64,000 bases of DNA from Culex pipiens pallens. Taxonomy: Eukaryota > Arthropoda > Insecta > Diptera > Culicidae. A program made the position numbers and the translations under genes. The stretch covers positions 222,410,663 through 222,474,662 of the forward strand of contig NC_068938.1 of the NCBI RefSeq assembly GCF_016801865.2, in the 5' to 3' direction. The notes beneath the pieces were generated by a model. The model was not told the DNA's origin. It saw only the letters and a list, made by a program, of their open reading frames with translations, and did no database searches. This document shows, one piece after another, positions 35,845 to 48,430 of this stretch (position 1 is its first letter; each line of letters starts with the position of its first letter).

Positions 35845-36482
35845 GGGTAACTTTTTTTAGTAAAATCGCGATAACTCGTGATGTTTATGAGCAAACCCCT
35901 TATGTCTATATATCAATTTTTTTGTAATTGCCTGCTATACAACTTTGTAGAACATTGTTACACTCTAAAAAATAACCCTGCAAAGTTAGAAAAAACACGA
36001 AATTTTAAAATGAAAAAATTTGTTCTAAATGAAAAAATGACCCTTTTGGTTCAATGTTGATTCGAAAAGTACATTAAATTTCCCATAAAATGACATGTAC
36101 TAAAAAAATTTACAGTCGAGTTACGGAAAATGGGAGAATTTTTAAAACGTTTTTAGTGTTTTTTTTTTTGATGAAAAATACGTTTTTTCCGAATTCTGAG
36201 TACACCATCAAATCGGGCGTCTAATTTTACATAAAAGTCCCTTTGACACCAAATTTCTATCTCATCACCGTTTCAGGCTTCAAATTATTGAAAAACACCT
36301 CTTTTTTCGCATGTTCAAAAATTGAAGGGGTCGTACCGCCCCTCCGTCACGAGGTATCAAAAAAACGGACCTCGGATTCGTGATCAGGGACAAAAGTTAC
36401 CCCTTAGGCAAAGTTTCACGCAAATCGGAGAGGGGTCGGGGCAACTTTTCCCGATTTCGTGTGAGTTGGTAGAGAATTACCC
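35845..36482. mobile_element. Deletion derivative of the 1.35-kb foldback element
   Basis: The right arm is complete (AACTTTTTTT near 35849 to GAGAATTACCC at 36482) and matches the arms at 38393-39035 and 43622-44263. On the left only the terminal GGGTAA remains, fused to the inner end of the right arm. ATAT flanks both sides, as a 4-bp duplication would. Confidence 0.75.
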
Positions 36483-36676
36483 ATATAAGACTTTTCAACG
36501 CCACTATTTTTTTAAACACCATTGAAAAAACATTTTGTTTAAACATAGTACGTAGACCTGGTGTGGCCTACTCCTGTACATGTTTTATAAAAAATAAATA
36601 AGCTTGATAAAAACCTTACCAGTTGAAGAGAACATCCGAAAAAAATTAAATCCTATCTATGTCAATGTCCGGTTAA

Positions 36677-37683
36677 TAGTACAATAATGTCATGGTTTCA
36701 CTTCATTTTTGATGACCTTTCAAACTACAGAAAAACTGTTCCAGTGTCAGGCTCTATTACAGCAAATTACTGTACAATTGAGGACTTATATGATTTTTTT
36801 TAACCCAATTTTGTTAAGTTTGGTTGAGTTTTCAAACAAACATCTCCTCATACAAAACTAACAAGCAAGTTGGAACGCACAAAATATATCTTTAATAAAT
36901 CGGTTGTATCCTAGCATTTTTCCACCAATCTTAACATACTGGTCATTTTTTCTACAAGTAATTTACTACATATTTCGTAAAAAATAATTAATCATATGCT
37001 GTTAAATGACAAGTTTTCTAACATACTCATTGTCTTAAATATCAACATTTCAAAAAGATGCGCTCAACATTACGATCAATTGGAGCAAACCTGGATGCGG
37101 GTTTCGATCTTCTAATTCACTATACACATTTTTGAGAAAAACAATTCGGCCCTGCCTAAACATTTTCGAAAAATTCAAGGGACATGTTATGCTTCTTCAC
37201 AAATTGAGCATTTAAATATTCTGAACATTCATTCTAGTAGTCACCAAATTTATCTCAAACTGCCGTCGGTTATTTTGGGAAATCCCAAAGCCGCTTTTCA
37301 ACCCCGCATCGTTCGTCTCTCGAAAAATTCTCTCCACCGCACCGACGGGCCTGACGGTTGATCGTTTCGCCCAAGCCCCACCACACCACCATTTATATTA
37401 TGTATAAAAATAAAATAACAAAAATGCAACAAGTGGCTCCGGTTCCCGGCTTCGCTCGCCAACCGTTTTTCGCCTATAGGTAGGCAATAAAAACTCCATT
37501 TCCTCGGCTCACTCACTTGCCACAGTCAGTTCAGTGTGGGCGCGTGAGCAAAAAGAAACACGTTTTCCCGATTTTCCCTTCGTGTTGCCACACGGCAGTC
37601 AAAGAAAACTCATTTTGCTAAATTCACGCTCGCGGTGCCGGGTTTGGCGGAAAATTCATAAATTGCCAGCTTGTTTGTTCTTT
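36677..37683. other. Intergenic DNA, no gene seen
   Basis: The AT-rich left half is featureless. 37250-37680 is GC-balanced and unique, without a supported open frame. Confidence 0.35.
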
Positions 37684-39035
37684 GGGTAATTCTCCGCCAA
37701 CTCACACAGCAGTTGCCCCGACCCCTCTTCGATTTGCGTGAAACTTTGTCCTAAGGGGTAACTTTTGTCCCTGATCACGAATCCGAGGTCCGTTTTTTGA
37801 TATCTCGTGACGGAGGGGCGGTACGACCCCTTCCATTTTTGAACATGCGAAAAAAGAGGTGTTTTTCAATAATTTGCAGCCTGAAACGGTGATGAGATAG
37901 AAATTTGGTGTCAAAGGGACTTTTATGTAAAATTAGACGCCCGATTTGATGGCGTACTCAGAATTCCGAAAAAACGTATTTTTCATCGAAAAAAACACTA
38001 AAAAAGTTTTAAAAATTCTCCCATTTTTCGTTACTCGACTGTAAAAAATTTTGGAACATGTCATTTTATGGGAAATTTAATGTACTTTTCGAATCTACAT
38101 TGTCCCAGAAGGGTCATTTTTTCATTTAAAACAAAATTTTTCATTTTAAAATTTCGTGTTTTTTCTAACTTTGCAGGGTTATTTTTTAGAGTGTAACAAT
38201 GTTCTACAAAGTTGTAGAACAGACAATTACAAAAATTTTGATATATAGACATAAGGGGTTTGCTTATAAACATCACGAGTTATCGCGATTTTACGAAAAA
38301 AAGTTTTGAAAAAGTTGGTCGTCATCGATCATGGCCGTTCATGGTCACCCGCGACAGACACGGACGACGAAACAAAGAGAAACGCAAAAAGTAACTTTTT
38401 CAAAACTTTTTTTCGTAAAATCGCGATAACTCGTGATGTTTATAAGCAAACCCCTTATGTCTATATATCAAAATTTTTGTAATTGTCTGCTCTACAACTT
38501 TGTAGAACATTGTTACACTCTAAAAAAATAACCCTGCAAAGTTAGAAAAAACACGAAATTTTAAAATGAAAAATTTTGTTCTAAATGAAAAAATGACCCT
38601 TCTGGGACAATGTAGATTCGAAAAGAACATTAAATTTCCCATAAAATGACATGTTCCAAAATTTTTTACAGTCGAGTAACGGAAAATGGGAGAATTTTTT
38701 AAACTTTTTTAGTGTTTTTTTCGATGAAAAATACGTTTTTTCGGAATTCTGAGTACGCCATCAAATCGGGCGTCTAATTTTACATAAAAGTCCCTTTGAC
38801 ACCAAATTTCTATCTCATCACCGTTTCAGGCTGCAAATTATTGAAAAACACCTCTTTTTTCGCATGTTCAAAAATGGAAGGGGTCGTACCGCCCCTCCGT
38901 CACGAGATATCAAAAAACGGACCTCGGATTCGTGATCAGGGACAAAAGTTACCCCTTAGGACAAAGTTTCACGCAAATCGAAGAGGGGTCGGGGCAACTT
39001 TTCCCGATTTCGTGTGAGTTGGTAGAGAATTACCC
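37684..39035. mobile_element. 1.35-kb foldback transposon, copy 1
   Basis: Two arms of about 630-640 bp (37684-38316 and 38393-39035) are inverted copies around a 76-bp loop (38317-38392, contains GTCATCGATCATGGCCG). The outer ends are GGGTAATTCTC/GAGAATTACCC. The flanking 4-bp repeat CTTT (37680-37683, 39036-39039) reads as the target duplication. The two tips differ: the left has CACACAGCAGTTGCCCC, the right has AAAAGTTGCCCC preceded by CGAAATCGGG. Nothing is encoded. The short open frames are mirrored arm sequence. Confidence 0.88.
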
Positions 39036-39039
39036 CTTT

Positions 39040-40465
39040 ATATTTTGTGTCAATCAACTAACCAACGTCACGGCACGGGCACTTTTTGCCCTCGATAATA
39101 GTGTGCCATGCCTTTCGGGGCAGCAATCGGGGTTTTTTTTTTTGAACGGGCAGCCCACTTGAAATCCAAAGCCTGCTGCTACTGCCGTACATGCGTTTTA
39201 CCCGGGATCAAAGGAAAAAATCCGCTAAAAAATTGCACTCACTTTATCTAAGGTTCGAACCAGCGCGGCGCACCCCATCATCATCATATAGTGTGCGGTG
39301 GACGGTCATCGGAAAAATAACAACAACAAGCGGACACCCCGGGACGGGACGGAACCAATCTAAATGCGCTACTGGACATCGAATCTCCACTTCATGGGAG
39401 GAGGCCTCAAATGTGCGAATTGAGCAGGCAGCAACAAAAAATGTGGTCTCCAATGTACGCGAGATTTCCCGAACGCAAAACAAAATTAACAGAAAAAAAA
39501 GTTAGATGAAAAATCCATGTTTTTATTTCTTATTCTGACGAACAAAAATATCGCCAAGGAGAGGCGGAGTAGGCGAGAAAATGAACATACACGAATCGCT
39601 GCCCACCGCCCAACGCCACCTACGATGACTGCAAAAAAAAATCGCACCCGCGACGTGTGGAAAATAAGAAAAACAAACGTGACATCACAATTGACCACCC
39701 CATCATTTCTCAATAGATGGCGCTGTGTGCAGCTCCGGCCAGTTGCATACATAAAGGCGCACACTCTCCTTCTTATCCCTTTTTTTATTTTTTCCGCGCG
39801 CAACGTCGGCGGGGTTGGTTTGCTTTCGTGCGTGCTCGTGTATAATCGCGAATCATCGCTCGAATCACGATGACGATGACGGCCGATGACGGTTGATTTT
39901 CGCGGCGTGCGGAGGGGTTAAGGGAAAACGTCATAAAAATCTCTCGCGAAAACTCATTTTTTAACTTGAGCTGCGAGAGCGAAGCTCTCGCACTAGCAAT
40001 TGCATACTTTTAGGGGTAGCAAAAAAAGAAATCCGAGAGAGAACACGCGGTCTGCGCTTTGTGAGCGTGTGTTGGTAGGTAGGATTCTGAGAGGCGCACT
40101 TTGTTGAATAAATAGCTCAGAACGTAAATATTTTATCAGATGGTCAACACGACGCGTTCTCGCGGGCGATGACGATTGATTATAGCGGCGCGGGTACATA
40201 GAACTTGACTTCTAACCAGCTTCGCGCGGAGAAACATGGACGATTAATGTTGGGATGAGGAGGAATACAATAAGAGAGTGGGCGCTCTCATCGGAGTAGG
40301 CTTGGTCAATGATGTTCAATGAATCATGGAGAAGGATGGTGATTTGAATAAAAAATTAAATCGCTTCGGTACTGTTTAGGTTGCATTGGAGAAGTTTACA
40401 TTTTTATTAACATGAAATTTTTGATTTGGTTTCATTCCTTTGACTTTAGTGAAAAATTGTTTGTA
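39040..40465. other. Unique GC-balanced island, possible regulatory DNA
   Basis: Non-repetitive sequence with many CpG. A perfect 9-bp stem with a 3-nt loop (TGCGAGAGC, GAA, GCTCTCGCA; 39972-39992) lies near the centre. Open frames of 104-118 codons on opposite strands overlap and resemble no family. Confidence 0.3.
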
Positions 40466-40826
40466 CAGTCCAGAGTCGATTGTCGATTATCCGAAGTTTT
40501 GTGTGTAGCTTCGGATAATCGAATCATGAAAGAAAAATGTATTCATATTTTTTTTATTATCTTATTTGGAAAACAAATTTAAATTCTGAGACTCCATTTT
40601 AGTCAAATTTGACTAGTTGATTGCATATTAAATTACAAAATGCATTTTTTCAATATTCCATCACGGCTATTTTAGCCGCCAGGTTGGATTTTAAAATTCT
40701 AAATTAATTTAGAGTATTTTATGGGTCATACTTAAGCTCAACAAAAAAATAAGACAACAAAAAAACGTGATTCCATTATCCGAAGTGAAATTTTTCCGAG
40801 GACTTCAGATGATCGAGTCTGGATTG
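40466..40826. mobile_element. pogo-like MITE, 361 bp
   Basis: Flanked by TA (40464-40465, 40827-40828). The ends CAGTCCAGAGTCGATTGTCG and GATCGAGTCTGGATTG are inverted copies. The body matches the elements at 35063 and 56911 (ATTTTAGTCAAATTTGAC, GCCGCCA). This is the best intact, uninterrupted copy. Confidence 0.85.
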
Positions 40827-40988
40827 TATTTATTATTCATTTCAAAGCAATTAGCACAATTTTTCGATTGCTGTTTTGACCGGCTGCTTTTCTAACGTTT
40901 TAATTTATTTTTGATTTTTAAAGAAAAAAATCGACCTTAAAATCTGGAATCACACTATTTTTTAAAGATGCGAGCCCAAATATGGTTG

Positions 40989-41232
40989 CAGTCCAGACTC
41001 GATTATCCGAAGGCTTTGGCGAAATTTCACTTCGTATAATCGAATTACGATTTTTTTTTCGATGTCTGTTGAGCTTTAGTATGTCCCTTAAACAAACCTA
41101 AAGTGATTGAAAATTTTTAAATCAAAATGGTGGCCAAAATGGCAGTGATGAAATATTGAAAAAATGCATTTTTATTTTTTAAAAAGCAATTCAAATTTAT
41201 TTGACTAAAATGGGGTTGCAGAACTCAAATTT
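40989..41232 (-). mobile_element. Truncated pogo-like MITE
   Basis: Starts CAGTCCAGACTCGATTATCC and carries the body of the 40466 element in reverse (GGTGGCCAAAATGGC, TTGACTAAAATGGGGTTGCAG), but stops near 41232 with no second end. Confidence 0.75.
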
Positions 41233-42056
41233 GATAATAAAAGTAAGAAAATTGAAGAAAAGAAAAATTCTTTGAAAAATATTTACAACGGCCTAGAATA
41301 TTGAAAAAAAATATATATCTTTTGATAGGATGTTCTGATAAATTTTGTGTTGTTGCCAAAGTTGGAGGTATTGCTTCGGACATCTCAAAACGGAAATAGT
41401 TACACTCCAAAAAATTACAAAAGTTGCCAAATTTTGAGCTATGGCACAAGATAGTTGAAATTTATTTGGCAGTGTTGCCAATTTTTCAAATGAATCGTGA
41501 TTTTAGAAAAACGTGAAAAAAAAGTTGAAAAACAGCAATTTAATTTTATTTCAAGATGTAACATTTCATTTGCAACACAAAAAGAACTCCACATAAATTT
41601 CTGTATCATTTACGTTTTCGAGTAATACCTAACAACTCATAATTATTATTTTTCTAGATAACGTAACTTTTTATAATTGTAAAAGACATGATTTAAAATC
41701 AGCTTCAAAAGTTTTTAACTTTGGACCAATGGTAGCTGAGATACGGCCTCCAAAAGAAAATTACCAAAAACGAGGTCTTTCTCTTCACATCAAAAGAGCA
41801 AATACATTTTTAATTCAATGTCAAGAAAATGAAGAATCGTGAAAATTTTTCGATCTTTTAAATAAAAAAATCAAATAACATTTACTTTAGACCACATCGA
41901 ATTTTAGGGTTGTTTTTAAAATTTGGAAAATAATTTTCAATTGTGAAAAATTAAATTTAGAAGAATGGTTTAATGGAGTATTTTTTCTTGTAATTCTTTC
42001 AAATAAAAAATGCTAAAAATTCATCCCTTTCTACGGTATCGATGCCATATGTCATA
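41233..42056. other. AT-rich intergenic DNA, no gene seen
   Basis: No supported feature. The overlapping minus-strand frames at 41225-41481 are not protein-like. Confidence 0.4.
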
Positions 42057-42936
42057 TAAACGGGGTGACTTTGATAGCCGGGGATGACTTTGATAGGTTT
42101 GCGATTTTTCCGCAAAATGAAGAGTACAATCATAATACGTGCGGAATGGTCTAGAATCATACTGACCGTGGAAAAAAGTGTTCAAGTTAAAGTGCCTCAA
42201 AAAAAACTTTTCAGTAAAAGTTTCAGTAAGTTAGTAAAGTATAGTTAAAAATCATTAGTCATCATTTTAATCTTCTCAAAGTGTCATGAATTACTCAATG
42301 AACATGTTTTTGAATCGCATTTTCGAATTCTTTGGACAATTTTCTACTAAGAGAAGGTTAAATAAGTATGTAAATAATCAATAATATGTGAATCGATACG
42401 CAATTAAAAAAATCTCCAAATTTACAGGCAATTTCAGTTCAACAAATTTCATGTCAAATGTAAAAACTTGTGATTCGTGCTTGAAGCACAATAAAATGCA
42501 ATAAATATCGATATTTTTTATAAACAAAACTTGTTTTATCATATTTTAGACAAAATTACAACTTTTTAACAGTTTTACCAAAAATTTATTTGTATTTTTT
42601 TAAAAAGCATATAAACTTAGTTAGCTAAATATTGATTTTTTTTTTCTTCAAAACTATATCAGCTACTTTAGTGATGGTACATTCATCGTACAAATAAAGT
42701 TTAAACATCTCAAATATGATTTTAACTAGAAAAACTCTGACTATCACAGTCACTCCGAAATTTGAAGTAAGAATATTCAACAAGCTTTTTAACTTTACTA
42801 TTTTTCAAAATAATGCATGGACTTTGTGTGGCATACACGAGTACATGTTTTAAAAATAATAATTTTGAGAAAAACCTTACCTGTTGGAAAATATTCCAAA
42901 AACAAATTGAAATCCTATCAAAGTCACCCCGGTTTA
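42057..42936. mobile_element. 880-bp TIR element without coding
   Basis: The left end TAAACGGGGTGACTTTGATAG and the right end CTATCAAAGTCACCCCGGTTTA are near-perfect inverted repeats. The interior is AT-rich without a long frame. An older interrupted relative lies at 34441-36676. Confidence 0.7.
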
Positions 42937-43049
42937 CGGTATACGTACGTACACTAGACTGGCTCGTCGTACAGAAAATTTTAAAAATTGATCCAATCAA
43001 ACCAGAACAAAGTTGTGCCTTTTGATTTTTATCATGTTTATTTTACACT

Positions 43050-43443
43050 AAATTTTTCAAACCAACACAATAGCGTTAAAATTGAGAAAATTCTCTAAAA
43101 TTTTCCCGAATAAAGTATTGTGCTATCTTGCTCCTGCCAAAAAATTACAGTGGCCTCAAAACTTGTCTAAACATGTTTTTGCTTGGAAATCATATTTTAG
43201 ACCAGTTTTTAGCACGCTGTATCTTTTGACAGGAACAAGATAGCACAATAGCAGTCGAGAACAGAACACTGATGAAGTCTGCAAGTAGTAGACGAAATAG
43301 GTATCTGTCAAGATATTAAAATATACAGCGGAATTAAAAGGAACAACTCGTCTCTTTGTATTCATAATAGCACAATACATTCTTGGGGAAAGCATTAGAG
43401 AATTTTCTCAATTTTAACGTTATTGAGTTGGTTTGAAAAATTT
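43050..43443. mobile_element. 394-bp TIR element
   Basis: The ends AATTTTTCAAACCAACACAA and TTGAGTTGGTTTGAAAAATTT are inverted. Pairing continues for about 70 bp with mismatches (GTTAAAATTGAGAAAATTCTCT). A second internal inverted pair (TGTGCTATCTTG, CAAGATAGCACA) is also present. No coding. Confidence 0.7.
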
Positions 43444-43621
43444 AAGTATGGTAAAAATCAAAATGTTAAAAAAAGGTTTTCTTTTCTATTTTTTTATACC
43501 ATATAAAATAGAAATGCAATGCTCTAAGTGTGGACGCAACCAATCGCTCCCAAATTTTGTTGTTTAAGCAACCGATCAAACCATGTACTGAAAAATCGAC
43601 CATCTCGAGCCATCCTTATAT

Positions 43622-44972
43622 GGGTAATTCTCTACCAACTCACACGAAATCGGGAAAAGTTGCCCCGACCCCTCTTCGATTTGCGTGAAACTTTGTCCTA
43701 AGGGGTAACTTTTGTCCCTGATCACGAATCCGAGGTCCGTTTTTTGATATCTCGTGACGGAGGGGCGGTACGACCCCTTCCATTTTTGAACATGCGAAAA
43801 AAGAGGTGTTTTTCAATAATTTGCAGCCTGGAACGGTGATGAGATAGAAATTTGGTGTCAAAGGGACTTTTATGTAAAATTAGACGCCCGATTTGATGGC
43901 GTACTCAGAATTCCGAAAAAACGTATTTTTCATCGAAAAAAACACTAAAAAAGTTTTAAAAATTCTCCCATTTTCCGTTACTCGACTGTAAAAATTTTTG
44001 GAACATGTCATTTTATGGGAAATTTAATGTACTTTTCGAATCTACATTGTCCCAGAAGGGTCATTTTTTCATTTAGAACAAAATTTTTCATTTTAAAATT
44101 TCGTGTTTTTTCTAACTTTGCAGGGTTATTTTTTAGAGTGTAACAATGTTCTACAAAGTTGTAGAGCAGACAATTACAAAAATTTTAATATATATACATA
44201 AGGGTTTTGCTTATAAACATCACAAGTTATCGCGATTTTACGAAAAAAAGTTTTGAAAAAGTTACTTTTTGCGTTTCTCTTTGTTTCGTCGTCCGTGTCT
44301 GTCGCGGGTGACCATGAACGGCCATGATCGATGACGACCAACTTTTTTAAAACTTTTTTTCGTAAAATCGTGATAACTTGTGATGTTTATAAGCAAAACC
44401 CTTATGTATATATATTAAAATTTTTGTAATTGTCTGCTCTACAACTTTGTAGAACATTGTTACACTCTAAAAAATAACCCTGCAAAGTTAGAAAAAACAC
44501 GAAATTTTAAAATGAAAAATTTTGTTCTAAATGAAAAAATGACCCTTCTGGGACAATGTAGATTCGAAAAGTACATTAAATTTCCCATAAAATGACATGT
44601 TCCAAAATTTTTTACAGTCGAGTAACGGAAAATGGGAGAATTTTTAAAACTTTTTTAGTGTTTTTTTCGATGAAAAATACGTTTTTTCGGAATTCTGAGT
44701 ACGCCATCAAATCGGGCGTCTAATTTTACATAAAAGTCCCTTTGACACCAAATTTCTATCTCATCACCGTTTCAGGCTGCAAATTATTGAAAAACACCTC
44801 TTTTTTCGCATGTTCAAAAATGGAAGGGGTCGTACCGCCCCCCCGTCACGAGATATCAAAAAACGGACCTCGGATTCGTGATCAGGGACAAAAGTTACCC
44901 CTTAGGACAAAGTTTCACGCAAATCGAAGAGGGGTCGGGGCAACTGCTGTGTGAGTTGGCGGAGAATTACCC
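43622..44972. mobile_element. 1.35-kb foldback transposon, copy 2 (opposite orientation)
   Basis: The arms 43622-44263 and 44340-44972 flank a 76-bp loop (44264-44339) that is the reverse complement of the loop in copy 1. The two distinguishable tips are also swapped, so the whole element is inserted the other way round. It is flanked by ATAT on both sides. No coding capacity. Confidence 0.88.
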
Positions 44973-47900
44973 ATATAAATTTTCAACACTGATGCTAGTC
45001 AAAATATTTCTGAATATCAATGAATTTATGATAAAATTTATTTTCCTCAAGTCTCACGTATTTCAAATAATGAAATTAACACTGTACAATGTTTTCAAAG
45101 AAAATTTTTCGCCAGTATTTTTTCCCTTTTGTTTTGGGGAAATATTGAACCCCCGTTAAAAAATTTGATACATAATTTTCATCAGGCTTATACAAACTAT
45201 ATTTTTGGTTAATTAGCCCTGCACAGATACTGAGATCTTTCTAAATCTAATTTCAATTATATTTTAAATAACAAAATTCTTTTAAATTGAGCTTCAAAGG
45301 TTGCTTTGCTAATCAATTAAAATTTATGAATAATTTATTATGCAAATTTATCGAGTTTTTGAAAATCTGGTTCAGAGAAATTTACATTTTAATGTCGTTC
45401 TTGTAAGATTCTCAATGTATAATTTCAGTTCAATGTAATATCATTTTTTGGTTTTCTATCAAGAGGAAATATAACAATTGACATTAAAAGAATTTGAACT
45501 GATCATACTTATCTTGCAAATTATAAACTAACAATCCTTTCTTTTATTGTTTAAACATTATATTTTTTAAACTTGCTTCCCAAATGCAAATCACATAAAA
45601 ATCCAAATGTTATTCCAATCCTGTCTCAATTTGTGACGAAATAATAGATTGCTGATAACAGCAAAACAAAAAAAAAGCTAGAAAGAAACTCTTCTCCATC
45701 CACACCGGACAAGCAAATGAAATGTCAACAACTCACCGCACCAGATTGTTGTACATATGCTCTCGAAATCCCCCTTCCAGACCCACCCTGATTCTGATTT
45801 CACACCAGATTGCAATTCCAACAAAGCAAGAAGGGGCTGATGAGCTCGGGGGGGGAAAGGGAACCACTTGACTCGGGAGCTTGAGCTGGGAGCCAACAAA
45901 ACCACTTCATCATCACTCGGTTTCAGAACCTCTCCCCCCCCCTTTTCCAGGACAATTCTTCCCTTTTTCTGCTAAGGGTACATTGTGCGAGAGCCACGCG
46001 AGAATGTTGCACCACCACTACCAACCATGTATTGATAAATAATGTCAGGGAAATTTTAAATATTTTCCTGCGCTGGTCACATGCAATTTTTAAATAGAAA
46101 ACCACAACATTCAATTGTGGTTCGGATTGTTTTTTTTTTCTGTTTTGTCTCCCTGTGCTAGTTTTGGGTTGATTTTTTTCCACCCCCACGATTGTCCCTT
46201 CATTGTCAGCTGCTGCAGTGTACTAACCATGTTTTATTTATTCTGTTGTGCGTTTTTTTTTCTGTTGTTTTGCTTTTCGAAGGTACGTTTGAAAACCACT
46301 AAAAACACGTGTTTGTCTAACCAAACTAGATTTCCGCCAGAAATGGGTTTGCGATTTCATGGTTTTTTCTCCATCCACAACCCGCAGCATGCCATGCCAT
46401 GATTGTGCACACCTTATTTCGAATCAATTTTCGATTCTAGCTTTTAATTACGAAATCCAAATTACGACCCAAAGTAGGCGGTGTGCTGCAGGCTCCTGGC
46501 CCTTGACTGCCGGCAACGTGTGGTGGGGCCGGGCTACTGCGATGAGGCGGGAAATTAAGGGGACGTTCGCGCCAACAGATTATTTTAAAATTTATTTACC
46601 ATTCATTTCCGGTTTTTAAATGCACGCAGCGCGGCGACAGCCAAATGAATGTTTCCGTTTAGATAATTTTACATATGTCATCAGTTCCTGGTCCCTGCCC
46701 CTCCCTCCGAAGCCCCACTCAAGCATCTATAATTCATAATGAAGTTTTTTCCTCCACCGCGTGAAATGTGATTGTTTTTCCGACCGAAAAGTGAGGCTGC
46801 GGAAAAATGCATTTTCCGAATGAGTTTTACAAAACCTCAAAATGCACTCCCACAGATTGCGCGGGAAGAGGTTGGGGGCCACCCCACAATTGGGGCCAAA
46901 TGATTAATGAAAACCACCGCGCACCGGCGGCAACACAGGAACCAAAAGGCCCCAGGAATTCGGAGGGCGATGCGGTGAGGGTTAAAGCCACCTCTCTGCA
47001 GAAAATGTTTATCAAAATCGCTCTCATTAATTATGAGAAAAACCGTTGGACCGCGAAAAGCGGCACTTCCTTTTCCGGTTCGCTGGTGAGTGCGCGCTCT
47101 TTTTTTATTTTATTTTCCCTCATTTTCCGATTGTTGTTGTTGCTGGTCAGAACAATAGTAATAATGAATCGAACCGGTGCGATAATCGAATTGAGCTGAG
47201 GTGTAATAATGTGTCCCCAACCCCAAACGTGGAATCGGGGCCCCCGGAAGGGGATGCGTTCGTACGAGCGGATTTTTAAGGATCACAGACATCGCGCGCA
47301 CAACCGGGTAGATAATAAAATTAATGCGTTTGCGAGGCAGGTTTTAATGAACTGGGACCGCGGTGCAACAATGTGACAAATGGAATGTAAGTGCCAAACA
47401 TTGAATATTAGCCCATTTAAAATGCTAGTCTTGATTTCAAAATTTACAAAATATTTTTTTCGAAAATATCGGAAAATTTCACGAATGTTTCATGTATTAA
47501 CATTGATAATCGGACCATTAGTTCCTGATATATGGTCATTAGAAAATGGTGGGTTGTTTTTGTGAGATTAAGAAAACTTCAATTTTCGTGTTTCTTTTTC
47601 TTAAAGCGGCTCTATCTCAGTAACCCGAGGTCCAATCTTCAATGTCTCTTAGAAAATTTTATATTTTCGGAACCTCTAAAAAATATTTTTAGAAATGGTC
47701 ACTCATGGTCACCATTTTTAAAAATTGAACAACTGCAAATATTTCGCTAAATTCAAACTTTCGGTGGCTATACCTTGAAAACGGAGCTCTTTATCAAAAA
47801 ATCTGTAAAGTACTTTTCGATTGCAAATTCAATTTTGCATTAAAAAATAATGGCAAACTTGTTTTTGCATAAAACTTCGATTTTTTCCAAAAATCACTGT

Positions 47901-48300
47901 TTTTTAAAAATTCATAACTCGGCGGCAGATTTTTTGACCATGTTTCTCAATGGCTCAAAAGTTGCGGATTTTTATCCCCTAACATATCAAAAAATCTCGA
48001 AAATCAAAAAATACTTATTTTGGGAGTGAAGTTGGGAGTTTTAGTGAAAAAAAAGTTGATTAAAAAATCCGCAATTTTTTTCCGTGTACCTATTTTTTCT
48101 CAAAAGCCCTCAACAATACCTACAACTTTGCCGAAGACACCAAATTGATCAGAAAATACACTCAAAGTTACAGCTGTTTGAATATTTACAAACCATTTTT
48201 GTATGGACAGCAGCCAAAATTGTATGGAGACTTGTATGGGTGAACCAATGACGCAAAATAGCTTATTTGGCCTATGTGGAAGGCCCTCACAGAGTTTAAG
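44973..48300. other. Intergenic DNA with a unique GC-balanced island (about 45660-47350)
   Basis: The island is non-repetitive, with homeodomain-like sites (CTCATTAATTATGAG near 47022, TTTTAATTACGAAATC near 46442) and a PAX/forkhead-like AT content. Open frames of up to 130 codons (46807-47199) match no family. 47380-48300 is AT-rich repeat-derived sequence ending in the dispersed module (GCCAAAATTGTATGGAGAC ... TGGGTGAACCAATGACG; 48205-48260). Confidence 0.35.
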
Positions 48301-48430
48301 TCAAATAAAAAAAAAAAACAAAAAATAAAAATGGTCGAAATGAGCCGATTCCGTAGAGAGTTGCTCAGAGGTAAATTTCGTTAAAAATCGCTTTGACCCA
48401 ATCTCACCCCCCCAAACCCAATGTCACCCC

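Larger units (their letters stand above)
34441..36676. mobile_element. Old TIR element interrupted by three younger insertions
   Basis: The outer parts match in order the uninterrupted relative at 42057-42936: TTTCCGCAAAATGA near 34480, TCTCAAAGTGTCAT near 34621, TTTAGTGATGGTA near 35749, ACTATCA-GATCACTCCG near 35814 and the CTATC-A-GTCA end near 36655. The middle is interrupted by a short MITE (34925-35060), a pogo-like MITE (35063-35736) and a foldback-element derivative (35845-36482). The original ends have drifted from the TGACTTTGATAG consensus. Confidence 0.6.

Noticed and set aside
46807..47199. 130-codon open frame in a unique island
   Set aside because: No recognised domain; the C-terminal hydrophobic run comes from T-rich sequence and frames overlap on the other strand.
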